DNA of 64,000 bases from Isoalcanivorax indicus (GTDB taxonomy: Bacteria; Pseudomonadota; Gammaproteobacteria; Pseudomonadales; Alcanivoracaceae). Below the pieces are notes generated by a model that was given only the letters and a program-made list of their open reading frames with translations, was not told the DNA's origin and searched no databases. Below, piece by piece: positions 1 to 8,552 of the stretch (within the stretch, counting starts at the first letter, position 1; every line of letters starts with the position of its first letter). The DNA is taken from the NCBI RefSeq assembly GCF_003259185.1, contig NZ_QGMP01000001.1, positions 2,046,001 through 2,110,000 on the forward strand, given 5' to 3'. Position numbers and translations under genes: made by a program.

Positions 1-846
1 GAACAACTGCTCGGCGAACGCCGGGATCCACGCCCGGCCCTGTCGCCGCCGGAACGGTTTATGCTGACCCGGGAATTCAGTGATCCGGTGCGCAACAGCC
101 AGTACCTGTTACCCGTCATGCGGCAGCAACTGGATGCCCTGAGCGCCTGGCTACGGCATCGCCAGCAAGCCGTACGCACCCTGCACTGGCAACTCACCGA
201 CCATCAGGGAGACAGTGAAACCCTGCGCATTCGCCGGGCCCGCCCTTGCGCAGAAGCGGCCCTGTGGCACCAACTCACCGAACGGTATCTGGAACAACAT
301 CGCCTGCGCGCCCCGGTGCTGGCCCTGACCTTGCGTTGCAGCCGCCCGCAGGCGGCCGCCCCGGAACACCACACCCTGATACAGGCCCACGGCGCCCGCG
401 CAGACGCCCGCGACCTGCTGGAAAAACTCGCCTGCCTGCCACAACTGGCGTTGCAGCGCCTGTCACTGGTGGATGCTCATTTGCCCGAACAGCGCCAGCA
501 GGAAACCGACCCCCTGAAGCCCATGACGGAGCAGGCCGCGCCAATATCCACTGAGCCCGACACGCCCCCCCCCTTGCAGCGCCAACCCCTGTGGCTGCTG
601 AGCCCGGCAGAGCCCCTGCAACAGACGCGACAGGGCGAGTTACGTTGGCGCGGCGGCAAACTGGTGCCCCTGCTGGCCGACCGGCGCCTGAGTCTCGACT
701 GGTGGAACACCAGCGCCGCAGATCAGCCCGGCCAGCGTGATTATTTTCTGGCGCGACATCTGTCCAGCGGCAACCTGTGCTGGATCTATCGCACCGGAGG
801 CAGCGGCGCTCAGGAACGCCAATGGTTCATGCAGGGATTTTTCTAG
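1..846 (+). CDS. imuB: ImuB-type Y-family polymerase-like protein, C-terminal part (5' end outside window)
   Basis: The reading frame is open from base 1, so only the C-terminal ~281 residues are present. The early segment with LGERRDPRPALSPPERF and then a little-finger-like region (LDALSAWLRHRQQAVRTLHWQL) is typical of ImuB, the inactive Y-family polymerase that links ImuA and DnaE2 in SOS mutagenesis. The tail is proline/glutamine-rich and ends with YFLARHLSSGNLCWIYR, a pattern common at ImuB C-termini. In most genomes dnaE2 follows imuB directly. Here dnaE2 lies about 9 kb downstream, and imuB runs almost into the convergent acpH gene (2-bp gap). Family assignment is from remembered conserved patterns. 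Confidence 0.85.
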   Translation, partial: EQLLGERRDPRPALSPPERFMLTREFSDPVRNSQYLLPVMRQQLDALSAWLRHRQQAVRTLHWQLTDHQGDSETLRIRRARPCAEAALWHQLTERYLEQHRLRAPVLALTLRCSRPQAAAPEHHTLIQAHGARADARDLLEKLACLPQLALQRLSLVDAHLPEQRQQETDPLKPMTEQAAPISTEPDTPPPLQRQPLWLLSPAEPLQQTRQGELRWRGGKLVPLLADRRLSLDWWNTSAADQPGQRDYFLARHLSSGNLCWIYRTGGSGAQERQWFMQGFF

Positions 847-847
847 G

Positions 848-1429
848 CTATTCCAGCGCCTGTGCGGCCACCTCACGCTGCAATTGCGGGTACAGCGTCA
901 GGAAAACCTGCTCCAGCACGTCGTAGTGCTGTGCCAGTTCCTCGGCCACGCCCTGAAAACGGTTGGCAAACCGGATCCGGCCAGCGATCCGGTCCAGCGC
1001 CTGCCCCACTTCCTCCAGCGAGCGGTAATAGCGCAAGCCATCATGGGCCACCAGACGGGAAACATGCTCACGCATCGGCGCCGGCATCAGCGGGCGGCCC
1101 TGCAACAACAGCTGGTAATCCCGCGCCACACTGGCCGCCAACGCCTCATCATGAAAACGCGCCCAGTGGCGCAGCAGGAAATGATCGAACAACACATCCA
1201 TCGCCACCCCGGCAAAGCGTCGCCGCGGCGGCGAAAACAGACGCCGGCATGCCATCACATCAGGATGCCGGTCCGTAAGACGGTCTACCAGACGATGATT
1301 ATGCAGCCCCAGCCTGACCGGCTCGGGCAGCTGCGCAGCGTCCACCCCGCGCATGAAATCACCCAGCAGGTTACCCACCTTGGACGGCACCGTCGGCTGC
1401 GCCAGGGCCAGATGTGCCAGATAATTCAT
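848..1429 (-). CDS. acpH: ACP phosphodiesterase (AcpH, DUF479)
   Basis: 193 residues from the ATG at 1429, the same length as E. coli AcpH. It begins MNYLAHLALAQP and has GNLLGDFMRG, LHRxVD-like (LHNHRLVDRLTD) and DVLFDHFL motifs, which carry the His/Asp residues of this HD-like hydrolase family. AcpH removes 4'-phosphopantetheine from acyl carrier protein in the cytoplasm. A longer upstream reading is possible, but the family start is the MNYLAHL methionine. Its ATG overlaps the stop of the upstream thioesterase gene (ATGA), so the two are probably co-transcribed and translationally coupled. Confidence 0.9.
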   Translation of the reverse strand: MNYLAHLALAQPTVPSKVGNLLGDFMRGVDAAQLPEPVRLGLHNHRLVDRLTDRHPDVMACRRLFSPPRRRFAGVAMDVLFDHFLLRHWARFHDEALAASVARDYQLLLQGRPLMPAPMREHVSRLVAHDGLRYYRSLEEVGQALDRIAGRIRFANRFQGVAEELAQHYDVLEQVFLTLYPQLQREVAAQALE

Positions 1430-1836
1430 GGATGCATGACATTGAAAACAGCACTGGCGCGGGCCACCAGCTGCCCTTCCACCCGGAACAGGCAATCGGC
1501 AAAGGCCAGGCTGCGGCCCACCTTGCGCACCTGCGTGTCCACTTCCAGCCAGTCGCCCTCTTTCACGCTGCCGATAAAGTCCATCGTCTGGCTGGCGCTG
1601 ACCATGGGCGTCGGTGGCTCGGAGGCAAACGCCGCGTTATAGCCCAGCGCAATGTCTGCCAGACTGCAGAACACACCACCATGCATCAGGCCGCGCGCAT
1701 TGCAATGCTGCATGGCCACCCGCAGACCGAGTATCAGCGCACCCTCATCGGTACGCCGGTTGTGAATCGGCCCGATCAGGTCGGTAAAGGGGCTGGCGCG
1801 AAACAGCGGGGTAAAACCTTCGGGAATCCCTGACAT
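1426..1836 (-). CDS. PaaI-like hotdog-fold thioesterase
   Basis: 136 residues from the ATG at 1836 (MSGIPEGFTP). The hotdog/4HBT signature NARGLMHGGVFCSLADIALG is present, with the conserved Gly-Gly after His and the catalytic Asp in the helix. The C-terminal strands (GDWLEVDTQVRKVGRSLAFADCLF) also fit. It likely hydrolyses an acyl- or aryl-CoA; substrate cannot be read from sequence. It forms an ATGA-overlapped pair with acpH. The upstream in-frame extension to 1896 is unlikely because family members start close to this methionine. Confidence 0.85.
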   Translation of the reverse strand: MSGIPEGFTPLFRASPFTDLIGPIHNRRTDEGALILGLRVAMQHCNARGLMHGGVFCSLADIALGYNAAFASEPPTPMVSASQTMDFIGSVKEGDWLEVDTQVRKVGRSLAFADCLFRVEGQLVARASAVFNVMHP

Positions 1837-2006
1837 GACATCACCTGTGCTCAAGCACTGTCTTCCGAGCATACCTGCCCGACAGCACCGGCGCACGCCT
1901 GCCCGAAGGCATCACCCCCGGGTACAAAACAGACAGGAAAGTCGGCACCAGACTGCGTACCATGGTGAACCATCCTTGCCACTGCCACCCCATGACAGAG
2001 GACACC

Positions 2007-3245
2007 ATGAACACATCTTCCACTGCACAATTTGATCTGGTGGTGTTCGGCGCCACCAGCTTCGTCGGCCAGATCCTGTGCCGCTACCTGCGGGATACCT
2101 TCGGCACCGAAGGCAGCCTGACATGGGCCATCGCCGGCCGCTCGCAATCGAAACTCGATCAGGTACGCAGCGAGCTGGGCCTGGACGCCGCCAGCCTGCC
2201 CGCCCTGATCGCCGATGCGGCCGACGACACTGCCCTGCGCGAACTGTGTCAGCGTGCCAACACGATCGTGTCCACTGTCGGGCCCTACGCCCTCTACGGC
2301 GAACCCCTGGTGCGCGCCTGTGCCGAAACCGGCACCCACTACTGCGACCTGACCGGCGAGGTGCAGTGGATCCCGCGCATGATCAGCCGCTACGAAGACG
2401 CCGCCCGCGCCTCTGGTGCCCGCATCGTGCACTGCTGCGGCTTCGACTCTATTCCTTCCGACCTGGGCGTATATTTTCTGCAAAAAGAGGCAGAAAAGCG
2501 CTTTGCAGCGCCATGCAGCACCGTAGCGATGCGCGTCAAGGCGGCCAAAGGCGGCGTCTCGGGCGGCACCGTGGCCAGCATGATGAACGTGGCGCGCGAA
2601 GCCGCTTCCGACAGTGACCTGCGCAAGCAACTCGCCAACCCCTATGCCCTGTGTCCGCCGGAGCATGGCTTCACGGCACGCCAGCGCAATGTGTCAACGC
2701 CGGTGTTCGACGCCGACTTCCAGGCCTGGAGTGGTCCGTTCGTGATGGCGGGCATCAATACGCGTATCGTGCATCGCAGCAATGCGTTGCTGGGTAATGC
2801 CTATGGCGCACAATTCCGTTACGACGAAGCGATGCTGACCGGCACCGGCTTCGGCGGCCGCATGAAAGCACTGGGGCTGGCCACCGGCATGGGGGCCTTC
2901 CTGGCGGCGGCGGTGCTGCCCCCCACCCGCTGGGTACTGGAAAAGTTTGTGGTGCCGAAGCCGGGCGAAGGACCGACTCCGACAGCACAGAAAACCGGCT
3001 TTTATGATCTGCGCTTTATCGGCAAGACCGAGGCGGGTGAGTCGCTGCAGGTCAAGGTGGTCGGTCAAGGTGATCCCGGCTACGGCTCCACCGCAAAGAT
3101 GCTTGGCCAGGCAGCGGTGGCGCTTGTGCAGGATGTGGACGACAAAGTCCCGGGCGGTTTCTGGACACCGGCCTCACTGATCGGTGACGCGCTGCTGAAG
3201 CGACTGCCCGAGGCGGCGGACGTTCGCTTCGAGGTCGTCGACTGA
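2007..3245 (+). CDS. Saccharopine dehydrogenase-like NADP-binding oxidoreductase (trans-acting enoyl reductase family)
   Basis: 412 residues from the ATG at 2007, preceded by AGAGGA. The N-terminal Rossmann strand-turn FDLVVFGATSFVGQILCRYL is followed by WAIAGRSQSKLDQV, then TIVSTVGPYALYGEPLVRAC and GTHYCDLTGEVQWI. This is the pattern of saccharopine-dehydrogenase-like proteins, including mycobacterial trans-acting enoyl reductases. A hydrophobic segment (GMGAFLAAAVLP) lies about two thirds along. It stands alone, divergent from the thioesterase. A role in lipid or membrane metabolism is only a guess from the family. Confidence 0.8.
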   Translation: MNTSSTAQFDLVVFGATSFVGQILCRYLRDTFGTEGSLTWAIAGRSQSKLDQVRSELGLDAASLPALIADAADDTALRELCQRANTIVSTVGPYALYGEPLVRACAETGTHYCDLTGEVQWIPRMISRYEDAARASGARIVHCCGFDSIPSDLGVYFLQKEAEKRFAAPCSTVAMRVKAAKGGVSGGTVASMMNVAREAASDSDLRKQLANPYALCPPEHGFTARQRNVSTPVFDADFQAWSGPFVMAGINTRIVHRSNALLGNAYGAQFRYDEAMLTGTGFGGRMKALGLATGMGAFLAAAVLPPTRWVLEKFVVPKPGEGPTPTAQKTGFYDLRFIGKTEAGESLQVKVVGQGDPGYGSTAKMLGQAAVALVQDVDDKVPGGFWTPASLIGDALLKRLPEAADVRFEVVD

Positions 3246-3285
3246 GGGTCGGGGGTTTTCCATTCTGTTTGGTTGTGGTGGTTAT

Positions 3286-3404
3286 GGCCCTCGGGGGGCG
3301 GGTAAGGGGTTTCTGGACACGCTGCAAGTACATCCCTGTAAGCTCTCGTTCGGCATCCATGCCTCTCGAAGGTCCAGAAACCCCTTACCCGCCCCCCGAG
3401 GGCC
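3286..3404. repeat. Long perfect inverted repeat, element A (33-bp arms, 53-nt loop)
   Basis: Arms at 3286-3318 and 3372-3404 are perfect reverse complements; the left arm begins GGCCCTCGGGGGGCGGG. Read on the minus strand the loop contains GAGGCATGGATGCCGAACG and then ACAGGGATGTACTTGCAGCG. A related loop occurs in element B, so this is a repeat family and not a chance terminator. There is no T-tract. It lies in the gene-free stretch between two convergent genes. Confidence 0.9.
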
Positions 3405-3500
3405 GTCACGCGCAGCCCAGCTAACAACTTCCGGCCAACCGCAAGTCTGGTTCTGGCGACACGCTACGAAGTGGTCTTCGTGTCGTTGGCACTGAACTGA

Positions 3501-3613
3501 GGCCTCGGGGAGGGGTAAGCCCTTCCAGAAGTGTGTGAGGCAGGATGCCGAACGCAAGCCCCCAGGGACGGGTTCACGGCGGCTTCTGGAAGGGCTTACC
3601 CCTCACCGAGGCC
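3501..3613. repeat. Long near-perfect inverted repeat, element B (31-bp arms, 51-nt loop), mirrored copy of element A
   Basis: Arms at 3501-3531 and 3583-3613 match with one mismatch. Both carry GGTAAG and TCCAGAA-type sequence shared with element A. The loop reads GAGGCAGGATGCCGAACGCA and then CAGGGACGGGTTCACGGCG on the plus strand, which aligns with the minus strand of element A. The two elements therefore point in opposite directions, separated by 96 bp in which I see nothing else clear. Confidence 0.88.
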
Positions 3614-3661
3614 GTGCTACGGAGCTACGACACTCCAGAGACCAGCCATCTGCCACCAAAC

Positions 3662-4588
3662 CTAATCCCGACGCCACTCCGGCGCACGCCACAGGTGCTG
3701 CAAGCGCCGCCACAGGCCACCACGGCCCTCGGACGAGACCATATCGCGGAACATGTCCTGGTACTCGTGCGTCCACAAGGTCACCAGATCATCCTTCGGT
3801 GGCGGCCGGGTAATACCGTATTCGATGCTGTCCTTGTCCTGCTCTTCCACGAAGGTGCCGAACAGACGATCCCAGATAATCAGCACACCACCGTAGTTAC
3901 GATCAATGCAGCCCGGATTCTTGCCATGGTGCATGCGGTGGTGACTCGGCGTATTGAAAACGAATTCGATAGCCGGGTGCAGCTTGTCCACCAACGTCGT
4001 GTGGATGAAGAACTGGTACACCAGCGATAGCGCGAAGGCCGTGCCGATCCAGACCGGGTTCAGGCCCAGCAAGGCCAGCGGCACATAGAAAAGCCAGCCG
4101 CCGTTGAAAATGTTGGTGGCGTTCTGGCGCATGGCCGTGGTGAAGTTCATCCGGTGGGACGAGTGATGCACCACGTGCGCAGCCCAGAACCAGCGTATGC
4201 GATGGCTGCTGCGGTGCATCCAGTAAAAGCAGAATTCGACACCGATAAAGGTCAGCAGCACCATGCCCCACGTCAGCGACGGATCAAAGAGACGGTAGTG
4301 ATAGGCCAGCGTGTAGAGCGGGAAAGCGATCAGACCGGCAAACAGCAACTCGGTCATCTGGTAGCCCGCGCCAAGCATGAAATTACGCACGGCTTCGCGA
4401 CCGTCCATGCGTGCCGGGTCGTTGCGAATGCGGCGGTACTCCCACAGCGCCACGCCAATAAACAGCGGTGTGGCAAAGACGAACACCAGTTGGCGCAGAT
4501 CCAGGGCCAGCCAGGCGGGCGCCAGATCGAGCAGCGCGTACAGGCCACTGTTGGCCAGCATCTCGTTGATCATGTCAGTAAAAGCCAC
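3662..4588 (-). CDS. Sterol desaturase/fatty acid hydroxylase family membrane protein
   Basis: 308 residues from a GTG at 4588, which has AGGAGG five bases upstream; an ATG 15 bases later and another further upstream are less well placed. Several membrane helices are followed by the di-iron histidine clusters FYWMHRSSHRIRWFW, VHHSSHRMNFTTAMRQN and TPSHHRMHHGKN, the hallmark of the fatty-acid-hydroxylase superfamily. The enzyme should oxidise a lipid substrate at the inner membrane; the substrate is unknown. It is divergent from the AraC regulator, which is its obvious candidate controller. Confidence 0.88.
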   Translation of the reverse strand: MAFTDMINEMLANSGLYALLDLAPAWLALDLRQLVFVFATPLFIGVALWEYRRIRNDPARMDGREAVRNFMLGAGYQMTELLFAGLIAFPLYTLAYHYRLFDPSLTWGMVLLTFIGVEFCFYWMHRSSHRIRWFWAAHVVHHSSHRMNFTTAMRQNATNIFNGGWLFYVPLALLGLNPVWIGTAFALSLVYQFFIHTTLVDKLHPAIEFVFNTPSHHRMHHGKNPGCIDRNYGGVLIIWDRLFGTFVEEQDKDSIEYGITRPPPKDDLVTLWTHEYQDMFRDMVSSEGRGGLWRRLQHLWRAPEWRRD

Positions 4589-4651
4589 GGTGACCTCCTG
4601 CCAGGCCCATATCACGTCTATTTTTTAGCCTGAGCGCCAAACCTTATTGAC

Positions 4652-4698
4652 CTTTCATGCCTTTGTTTTGACAATCAGTGCCATACAGAGCATGAAAG
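4652..4698. promoter_or_regulatory. Inverted repeat CTTTCATGC...GCATGAAAG between divergent genes
   Basis: Perfect 9-bp arms at 4652-4660 and 4690-4698, 29 bp apart, with TTGACA at 4668-4673 between them. The site lies just upstream of the AraC-family gene and within the shared intergenic region with the hydroxylase gene. It is a plausible operator; binding is inferred, not shown. Confidence 0.5.
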
Positions 4699-4705
4699 CA
4701 GAAAG

Positions 4706-5710
4706 ATGAGCGTACTGAGACTGACCGGTGCCTGGACACGGCTGCTGACAGACTGGCTGGAAGCCGAGCAATTACCCGCGCCGGAGATCCGCGCGGCGCT
4801 GCTGCGTTATGCCCCGGACGACATCGTGCCCGTGCCGGTGTGGCGCCGCCTGCTGGAGCGCGGGCTGGCCTTGCGGCCTGCGGAGGCAGCGCCGGAGCTG
4901 GCTGTCGGGGCCGGTGTGCAGCCTCATCATGTGGGCGTGCTGGGTTATCTGGTGCTGGCAGCGGAAAGTCTCGGTGAGGCGATGTTGGCCTACCAGCGCT
5001 ACGAGAAACTGTTCTACGGCGTCAATGTGGCCGAAGTGCTCGCTGTGGATCAGGACGTGGAGATCCGCTGGCACGGGACCAGCGAACTGCTCGGGCAATC
5101 CGCCGACGGGGTCGCCATCGCCGCGCTGATTACCTTCCTGCGGCGGCAGCTGGAAGACCCGCCGCCGCCGTCCCTGGTCGCCTTTGCCGGTGCCCCGACG
5201 CGGCCCGGATCGGCTGACGCTTACCGGACGTTTTTCGGCTGCCCGGTGCATTTTAACGACAGCCATGTCCGGGTGCGCTTTCCGGCAGCGTATCTCGGTA
5301 TCCCCATGCCACAGCGGGACCCGGCGCTGCGTGCCTTGCTGGATCGACAAGCTCAGGCCCTGCTGGACACGCTGCCGGACGACGACCCGTTTGATCGCGC
5401 CCTGCAACAACTGCTGCCCCGCCTGCTCGCTGATGGCCGCGCCACGCTGCCGATTGCCGCCCGCGCGCTGCATGTGTCGCCGCGCACGCTGCAACGGCGG
5501 CTGGCGGCGCACAATATCAGCTGGCAGACCTTTCTGGACCAGGCCCGTGCGCGGCTGGCGCAGGAATACCTCAGTGACACGTCGCTGTCGCTTTCTGATG
5601 TGGCGCTGCTGCTGGGTTTTTCCGAGCAAAGCGCGTTCAATCGTGCGTTCCGCCGCTGGACCGGCAGTACACCCGGTCGCGAACGGCGTCTGCATGGCAT
5701 GCGGGGCTGA
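4706..5710 (+). CDS. AraC family transcriptional regulator (Arabinose_bd-like N-terminal domain)
   Basis: 334 residues. The N-terminal ~200 residues resemble the OruR/ArgR-type domain of AraC regulators (VGAGVQPHHVGVLGYLVLAAESLGEA). The C-terminal ~90 residues hold two helix-turn-helix motifs: AARALHVSPRTLQRRLAAHNIS and DVALLLGFSEQSAFNRAFRRWTGSTPG. Such proteins often activate a divergent lipid or catabolic gene, and here the divergent partner is the sterol-desaturase-like hydroxylase. The effector is unknown. Confidence 0.9.
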   Translation: MSVLRLTGAWTRLLTDWLEAEQLPAPEIRAALLRYAPDDIVPVPVWRRLLERGLALRPAEAAPELAVGAGVQPHHVGVLGYLVLAAESLGEAMLAYQRYEKLFYGVNVAEVLAVDQDVEIRWHGTSELLGQSADGVAIAALITFLRRQLEDPPPPSLVAFAGAPTRPGSADAYRTFFGCPVHFNDSHVRVRFPAAYLGIPMPQRDPALRALLDRQAQALLDTLPDDDPFDRALQQLLPRLLADGRATLPIAARALHVSPRTLQRRLAAHNISWQTFLDQARARLAQEYLSDTSLSLSDVALLLGFSEQSAFNRAFRRWTGSTPGRERRLHGMRG

Positions 5711-5725
5711 GCATGGAGCTCTGAC

Positions 5726-6430
5726 ATGGAAATACTGACACGCGACGATCTGCCGCTGGGCGGCTTCGCCGGTCTGCGCGAGCGGCTCTATGTGATGTCG
5801 CCGAGGCAGTTCGGCGACCAGGCGCTGCCGGATACGCATCCCGGACTGGGCAATCTGGTCTATCTGGCGGATGCGTTCTTTCGGCCGCAGGGCAGCACGG
5901 GCAGACATTTTCATCGCAACATCGATATCGTGACCTGCCTGATTCGGGGGCGGTTGCTGCACCAGGGCAGTCTCGGGGACGGCGAAATACTGGAAGCCGG
6001 TGCGATCCAGATCCAGCAGGCGGGTGCAACGGGTTTCGATCACAATGAAATCAACCCGGATACGCAGCTCAATCACATGATCCAGTTATGGCTGCGCCCT
6101 GAGCACCTCATCACGGACGCCAGGTACCGCACGGCCCAACCGGAACCCGACGCACGCACCCGCATTTATGGCAGTGACGACACCGTGCCCAACAGCACCT
6201 GGCTGGATATCCTCATCAGCACCCGCCCCCACACCCTGGCCTTGCCAGGCCATACGCTGGGGTATCTGGTGCGTGGCGGCGGTGAACTGGAAGAAGCGGG
6301 TCAGCGCCAGGTTCAACGCCAAATTCAACGAGAGACCCTGGCTGCCGATACGCTGTTCACCGTCCATGACGGGCAACTGCAACTGGAGGCAAACAGCTAC
6401 CTCATTCTGGCGGGGCCGTCGGCGGTGTGA
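5726..6430 (+). CDS. Pirin family protein
   Basis: 234 residues. The bicupin pattern is clear: GLGNLVYLADAFFRPQGSTG, then the metal site HFHRNIDIVTCLIRG with HQGSLG after it, and a second cupin half near the C-terminus. Pirins bind a metal, and some have quercetinase activity; the role here is unknown. It starts 15 bp after the araC stop and so may be in the same transcript. It ends 29 bp inside the convergent GDYxxLxY gene. The region around residues 195-205 (RQVQRQIQRE) is a short local duplication. Confidence 0.85.
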   Translation: MEILTRDDLPLGGFAGLRERLYVMSPRQFGDQALPDTHPGLGNLVYLADAFFRPQGSTGRHFHRNIDIVTCLIRGRLLHQGSLGDGEILEAGAIQIQQAGATGFDHNEINPDTQLNHMIQLWLRPEHLITDARYRTAQPEPDARTRIYGSDDTVPNSTWLDILISTRPHTLALPGHTLGYLVRGGGELEEAGQRQVQRQIQRETLAADTLFTVHDGQLQLEANSYLILAGPSAV

Positions 6431-6995
6431 TGGCGTGCAGGGCTGCCCGGCCACCGTCGGTGACCCGGATATGCGCAATACCACCGCGCATCAGGTCGCG
6501 CTCGAGCGCCAGGGCTTTGTCCTTCGGTGCAAACCAGGCTTCGATGCCGTAGCGCAATCGCAGGATGTCGCCACTGCGATACATGATGCGGCCCCGCACG
6601 AAAACGCCGCTGTCCGGGCGCTGGCGGTGAATGGCCGTGGCCTGCCAGGTATTATCGCCGTTTTCCGACTGCTCCAGCATGACATACACCCGACTGCCCG
6701 CTTGCAGCGGCGCCCGGTAATCGGACGGCTGCTGCGATACCAGCAGCCCGGCATCCAGCCTGGTGATGGCGTATTCCAGGCGCGCATAATTGCCACGAAA
6801 CAGATCGCGCGGGTCCACCGGCACCACTTCCAGGGCCACATCGCGACCAGCCCACAATGGATAGCGCGCCGATCCCAACACACCCGCCAGCACCAGCAGT
6901 TGCCCCAGCAACACCAGCAGCAACAGCCAGCCGCGCCAGTTCATCGGGCGCTCGGAAATCGCATGTTCGACACTGTCCACCAGTTTATTCGGCAT
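6402..6995 (-). CDS. GDYxxLxY domain membrane protein
   Basis: 197 residues from the ATG at 6995. One N-terminal membrane helix (GWLLLLVLLGQLLVLAGVLG) is followed by the family signature in the form RGNYARLEY, here with N instead of D. The rest is probably periplasmic. It overlaps the end of the DUF2157 gene by 11 bp, the common pairing for this family, so the two likely act together in the envelope. Function is not known. The 3' end overlaps the convergent pirin gene. Confidence 0.85.
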   Translation of the reverse strand: MPNKLVDSVEHAISERPMNWRGWLLLLVLLGQLLVLAGVLGSARYPLWAGRDVALEVVPVDPRDLFRGNYARLEYAITRLDAGLLVSQQPSDYRAPLQAGSRVYVMLEQSENGDNTWQATAIHRQRPDSGVFVRGRIMYRSGDILRLRYGIEAWFAPKDKALALERDLMRGGIAHIRVTDGGRAALHAITPPTAPPE

Positions 6996-8322
6996 CGGCG
7001 CTCTCCTGAAGGCGGCCATTCCGACGGTCATGCCGCTGCCAGTAGCGCGCGGCCAGGAACAGAATGACGCCCGCCACGGCAAACATCAGGGCGCTGCTCA
7101 GGTAATCACCGATCAGCGACAGGTAACGCAACATGACCAGCAACAGCAGTAACACCACGCCACCGTAAAAACGCGATGACACACCGTGCTGCATGCCCTG
7201 CCGAATCATGGCGATACCCAACCCCAGCAACAGCAGATTGATGCCCACCGCCAGCCACAGCGCCAGGCCCTGGAAGGGCCAGAAGGTCACCAGCAGCAGT
7301 ACCAGCGTCAGCCCGGCGGCCGAGGCGATGATGGCGCTGCGCTCTGGCATGCGTGTTTGCCAGGCCAGCGCAGCCACCAGCAGCCACACCAGTGGCAGCC
7401 ACCATTGCAAGGGCAGGCCATGCCGCAACCAGGCCTTGATGAACTCGTCCCAGGCACCGACATAACTGAACACCAGCAGCCCGAGCAGCGCCAGCCGCAT
7501 CAGCCAGTGGGTCGCCCATTGCGCGTGGGCACGGCGGCCACGGAGCGGATGATCCAGTTGCGTCAGAGTGAGCCCGCGCACCAGCAATACCAGCCAGGCG
7601 GTCAGCACCAGGTGTGCGGCCCAGATACCGGGGGGTGGTGAAAAATAATGCCCCATGCTCCAGGCATACAAACCATTGGCCCAGACCAGCAGCAGCACCA
7701 GCGCCGCGTCACGGAGCACACCGGAGTGGCTGCGATAGAGCACCTGATACAGGGCGGCCCCGGCAAACAGCGGTAGCAGCCAGGGCAGCCCATAGCGCCA
7801 CTGGGTCATCATCCACAGGGCGGCCAGCAGCAACTGCAACGCATGCAGCAGGCGGCTGGTGGTCAGCCAGGCCAGCGGCAGGATACCCAGCGCCCAGAGC
7901 AGCAGCCCGTCGGGGAAATGTTCGCCAAGATGATAGATCTGGGCGATCAGCATGATACTGGCGCCATAAAGAATGCCGCCGGCAAACAGCCAGAGCACAG
8001 CCTGATCGCGATAGCCGCGCACCCACTGCCGGAACCCCAGGGCATTGACCAGACCGGTGGCGCCGATCAAGCCGGCCATGCGCCCGGCGCGGGACAGCTC
8101 GTCCCAGTTATGCGACAACAGCAGCAGGACCGCCGCCCCGGCGAAGATGATGGCCAGCGCAGTCAGCACCCTGTAGGCGAGTGGCGTCCGCCCCGAGCCC
8201 TCCAGAGACAGGCCGTACCGCGCCAGAATCTGCTCTCCCTGCGCGGCGCTGATCAGCCCCTCGGCCACCCAGTCGCGCACCTCGTCAGCCAATTCACCCC
8301 TGAAGAACCGCAATAGCCGCAA
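6985..8322 (-). CDS. DUF2157 multi-pass membrane protein
   Basis: About 445 residues if translation starts at the TTG at 8322. The N-terminal soluble part (FFRGELADEVRDWVAEGLISAAQ, then ARYG) is the DUF2157 signature, followed by about twelve hydrophobic helices. The open frame continues to an ATG at 8427, but that stretch lies in a degenerate tandem repeat and does not resemble the family, so I prefer a start near 8322 or the TTG at 8313. Operon with the GDYxxLxY gene. Function unknown. Confidence 0.78.
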   Translation of the reverse strand: MRLLRFFRGELADEVRDWVAEGLISAAQGEQILARYGLSLEGSGRTPLAYRVLTALAIIFAGAAVLLLLSHNWDELSRAGRMAGLIGATGLVNALGFRQWVRGYRDQAVLWLFAGGILYGASIMLIAQIYHLGEHFPDGLLLWALGILPLAWLTTSRLLHALQLLLAALWMMTQWRYGLPWLLPLFAGAALYQVLYRSHSGVLRDAALVLLLVWANGLYAWSMGHYFSPPPGIWAAHLVLTAWLVLLVRGLTLTQLDHPLRGRRAHAQWATHWLMRLALLGLLVFSYVGAWDEFIKAWLRHGLPLQWWLPLVWLLVAALAWQTRMPERSAIIASAAGLTLVLLLVTFWPFQGLALWLAVGINLLLLGLGIAMIRQGMQHGVSSRFYGGVVLLLLLVMLRYLSLIGDYLSSALMFAVAGVILFLAARYWQRHDRRNGRLQESADAE

Positions 8323-8368
8323 TGCCCTGCTTCCCTGTCCTGCCGCACTCTGGCGACGTTGCACCAAG

Positions 8369-8450
8369 CATGGCGGCAAGCCCGCATTCCGGCAAGCCCA
8401 CATTCCCGCAAACCCAGACTCCGGCAAAAAACAGACTCCGGCAAACCAGA
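8369..8450. repeat. Degenerate minisatellite, five 16-17-bp units
   Basis: Units at 8369-8384, 8385-8400, 8401-8416, 8417-8433 and 8434-8450 share a core like CATTCCGGCAAGCCCA or GACTCCGGCAAA. It occupies the ~230-bp region between the divergent DUF2157 gene and the gene at 8553. Confidence 0.75.
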
Positions 8451-8552
8451 GACCGCCGCCATGTCACTACGGCCAAGGCGCGTGCCCGGGGAAGCCGCTA
8501 GTCTGCGAGGCAGTGCTTTCTCACGACATCGCCAACACAGGACAGCCGACCC

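Noticed and set aside
3052-3360. Minus-strand reading frame through hairpin element A (begins MDAERELTGMYLQ)
   Set aside because: It runs antisense into the saccharopine-dehydrogenase-like gene and its start is the repeat loop itself; no protein-like composition.
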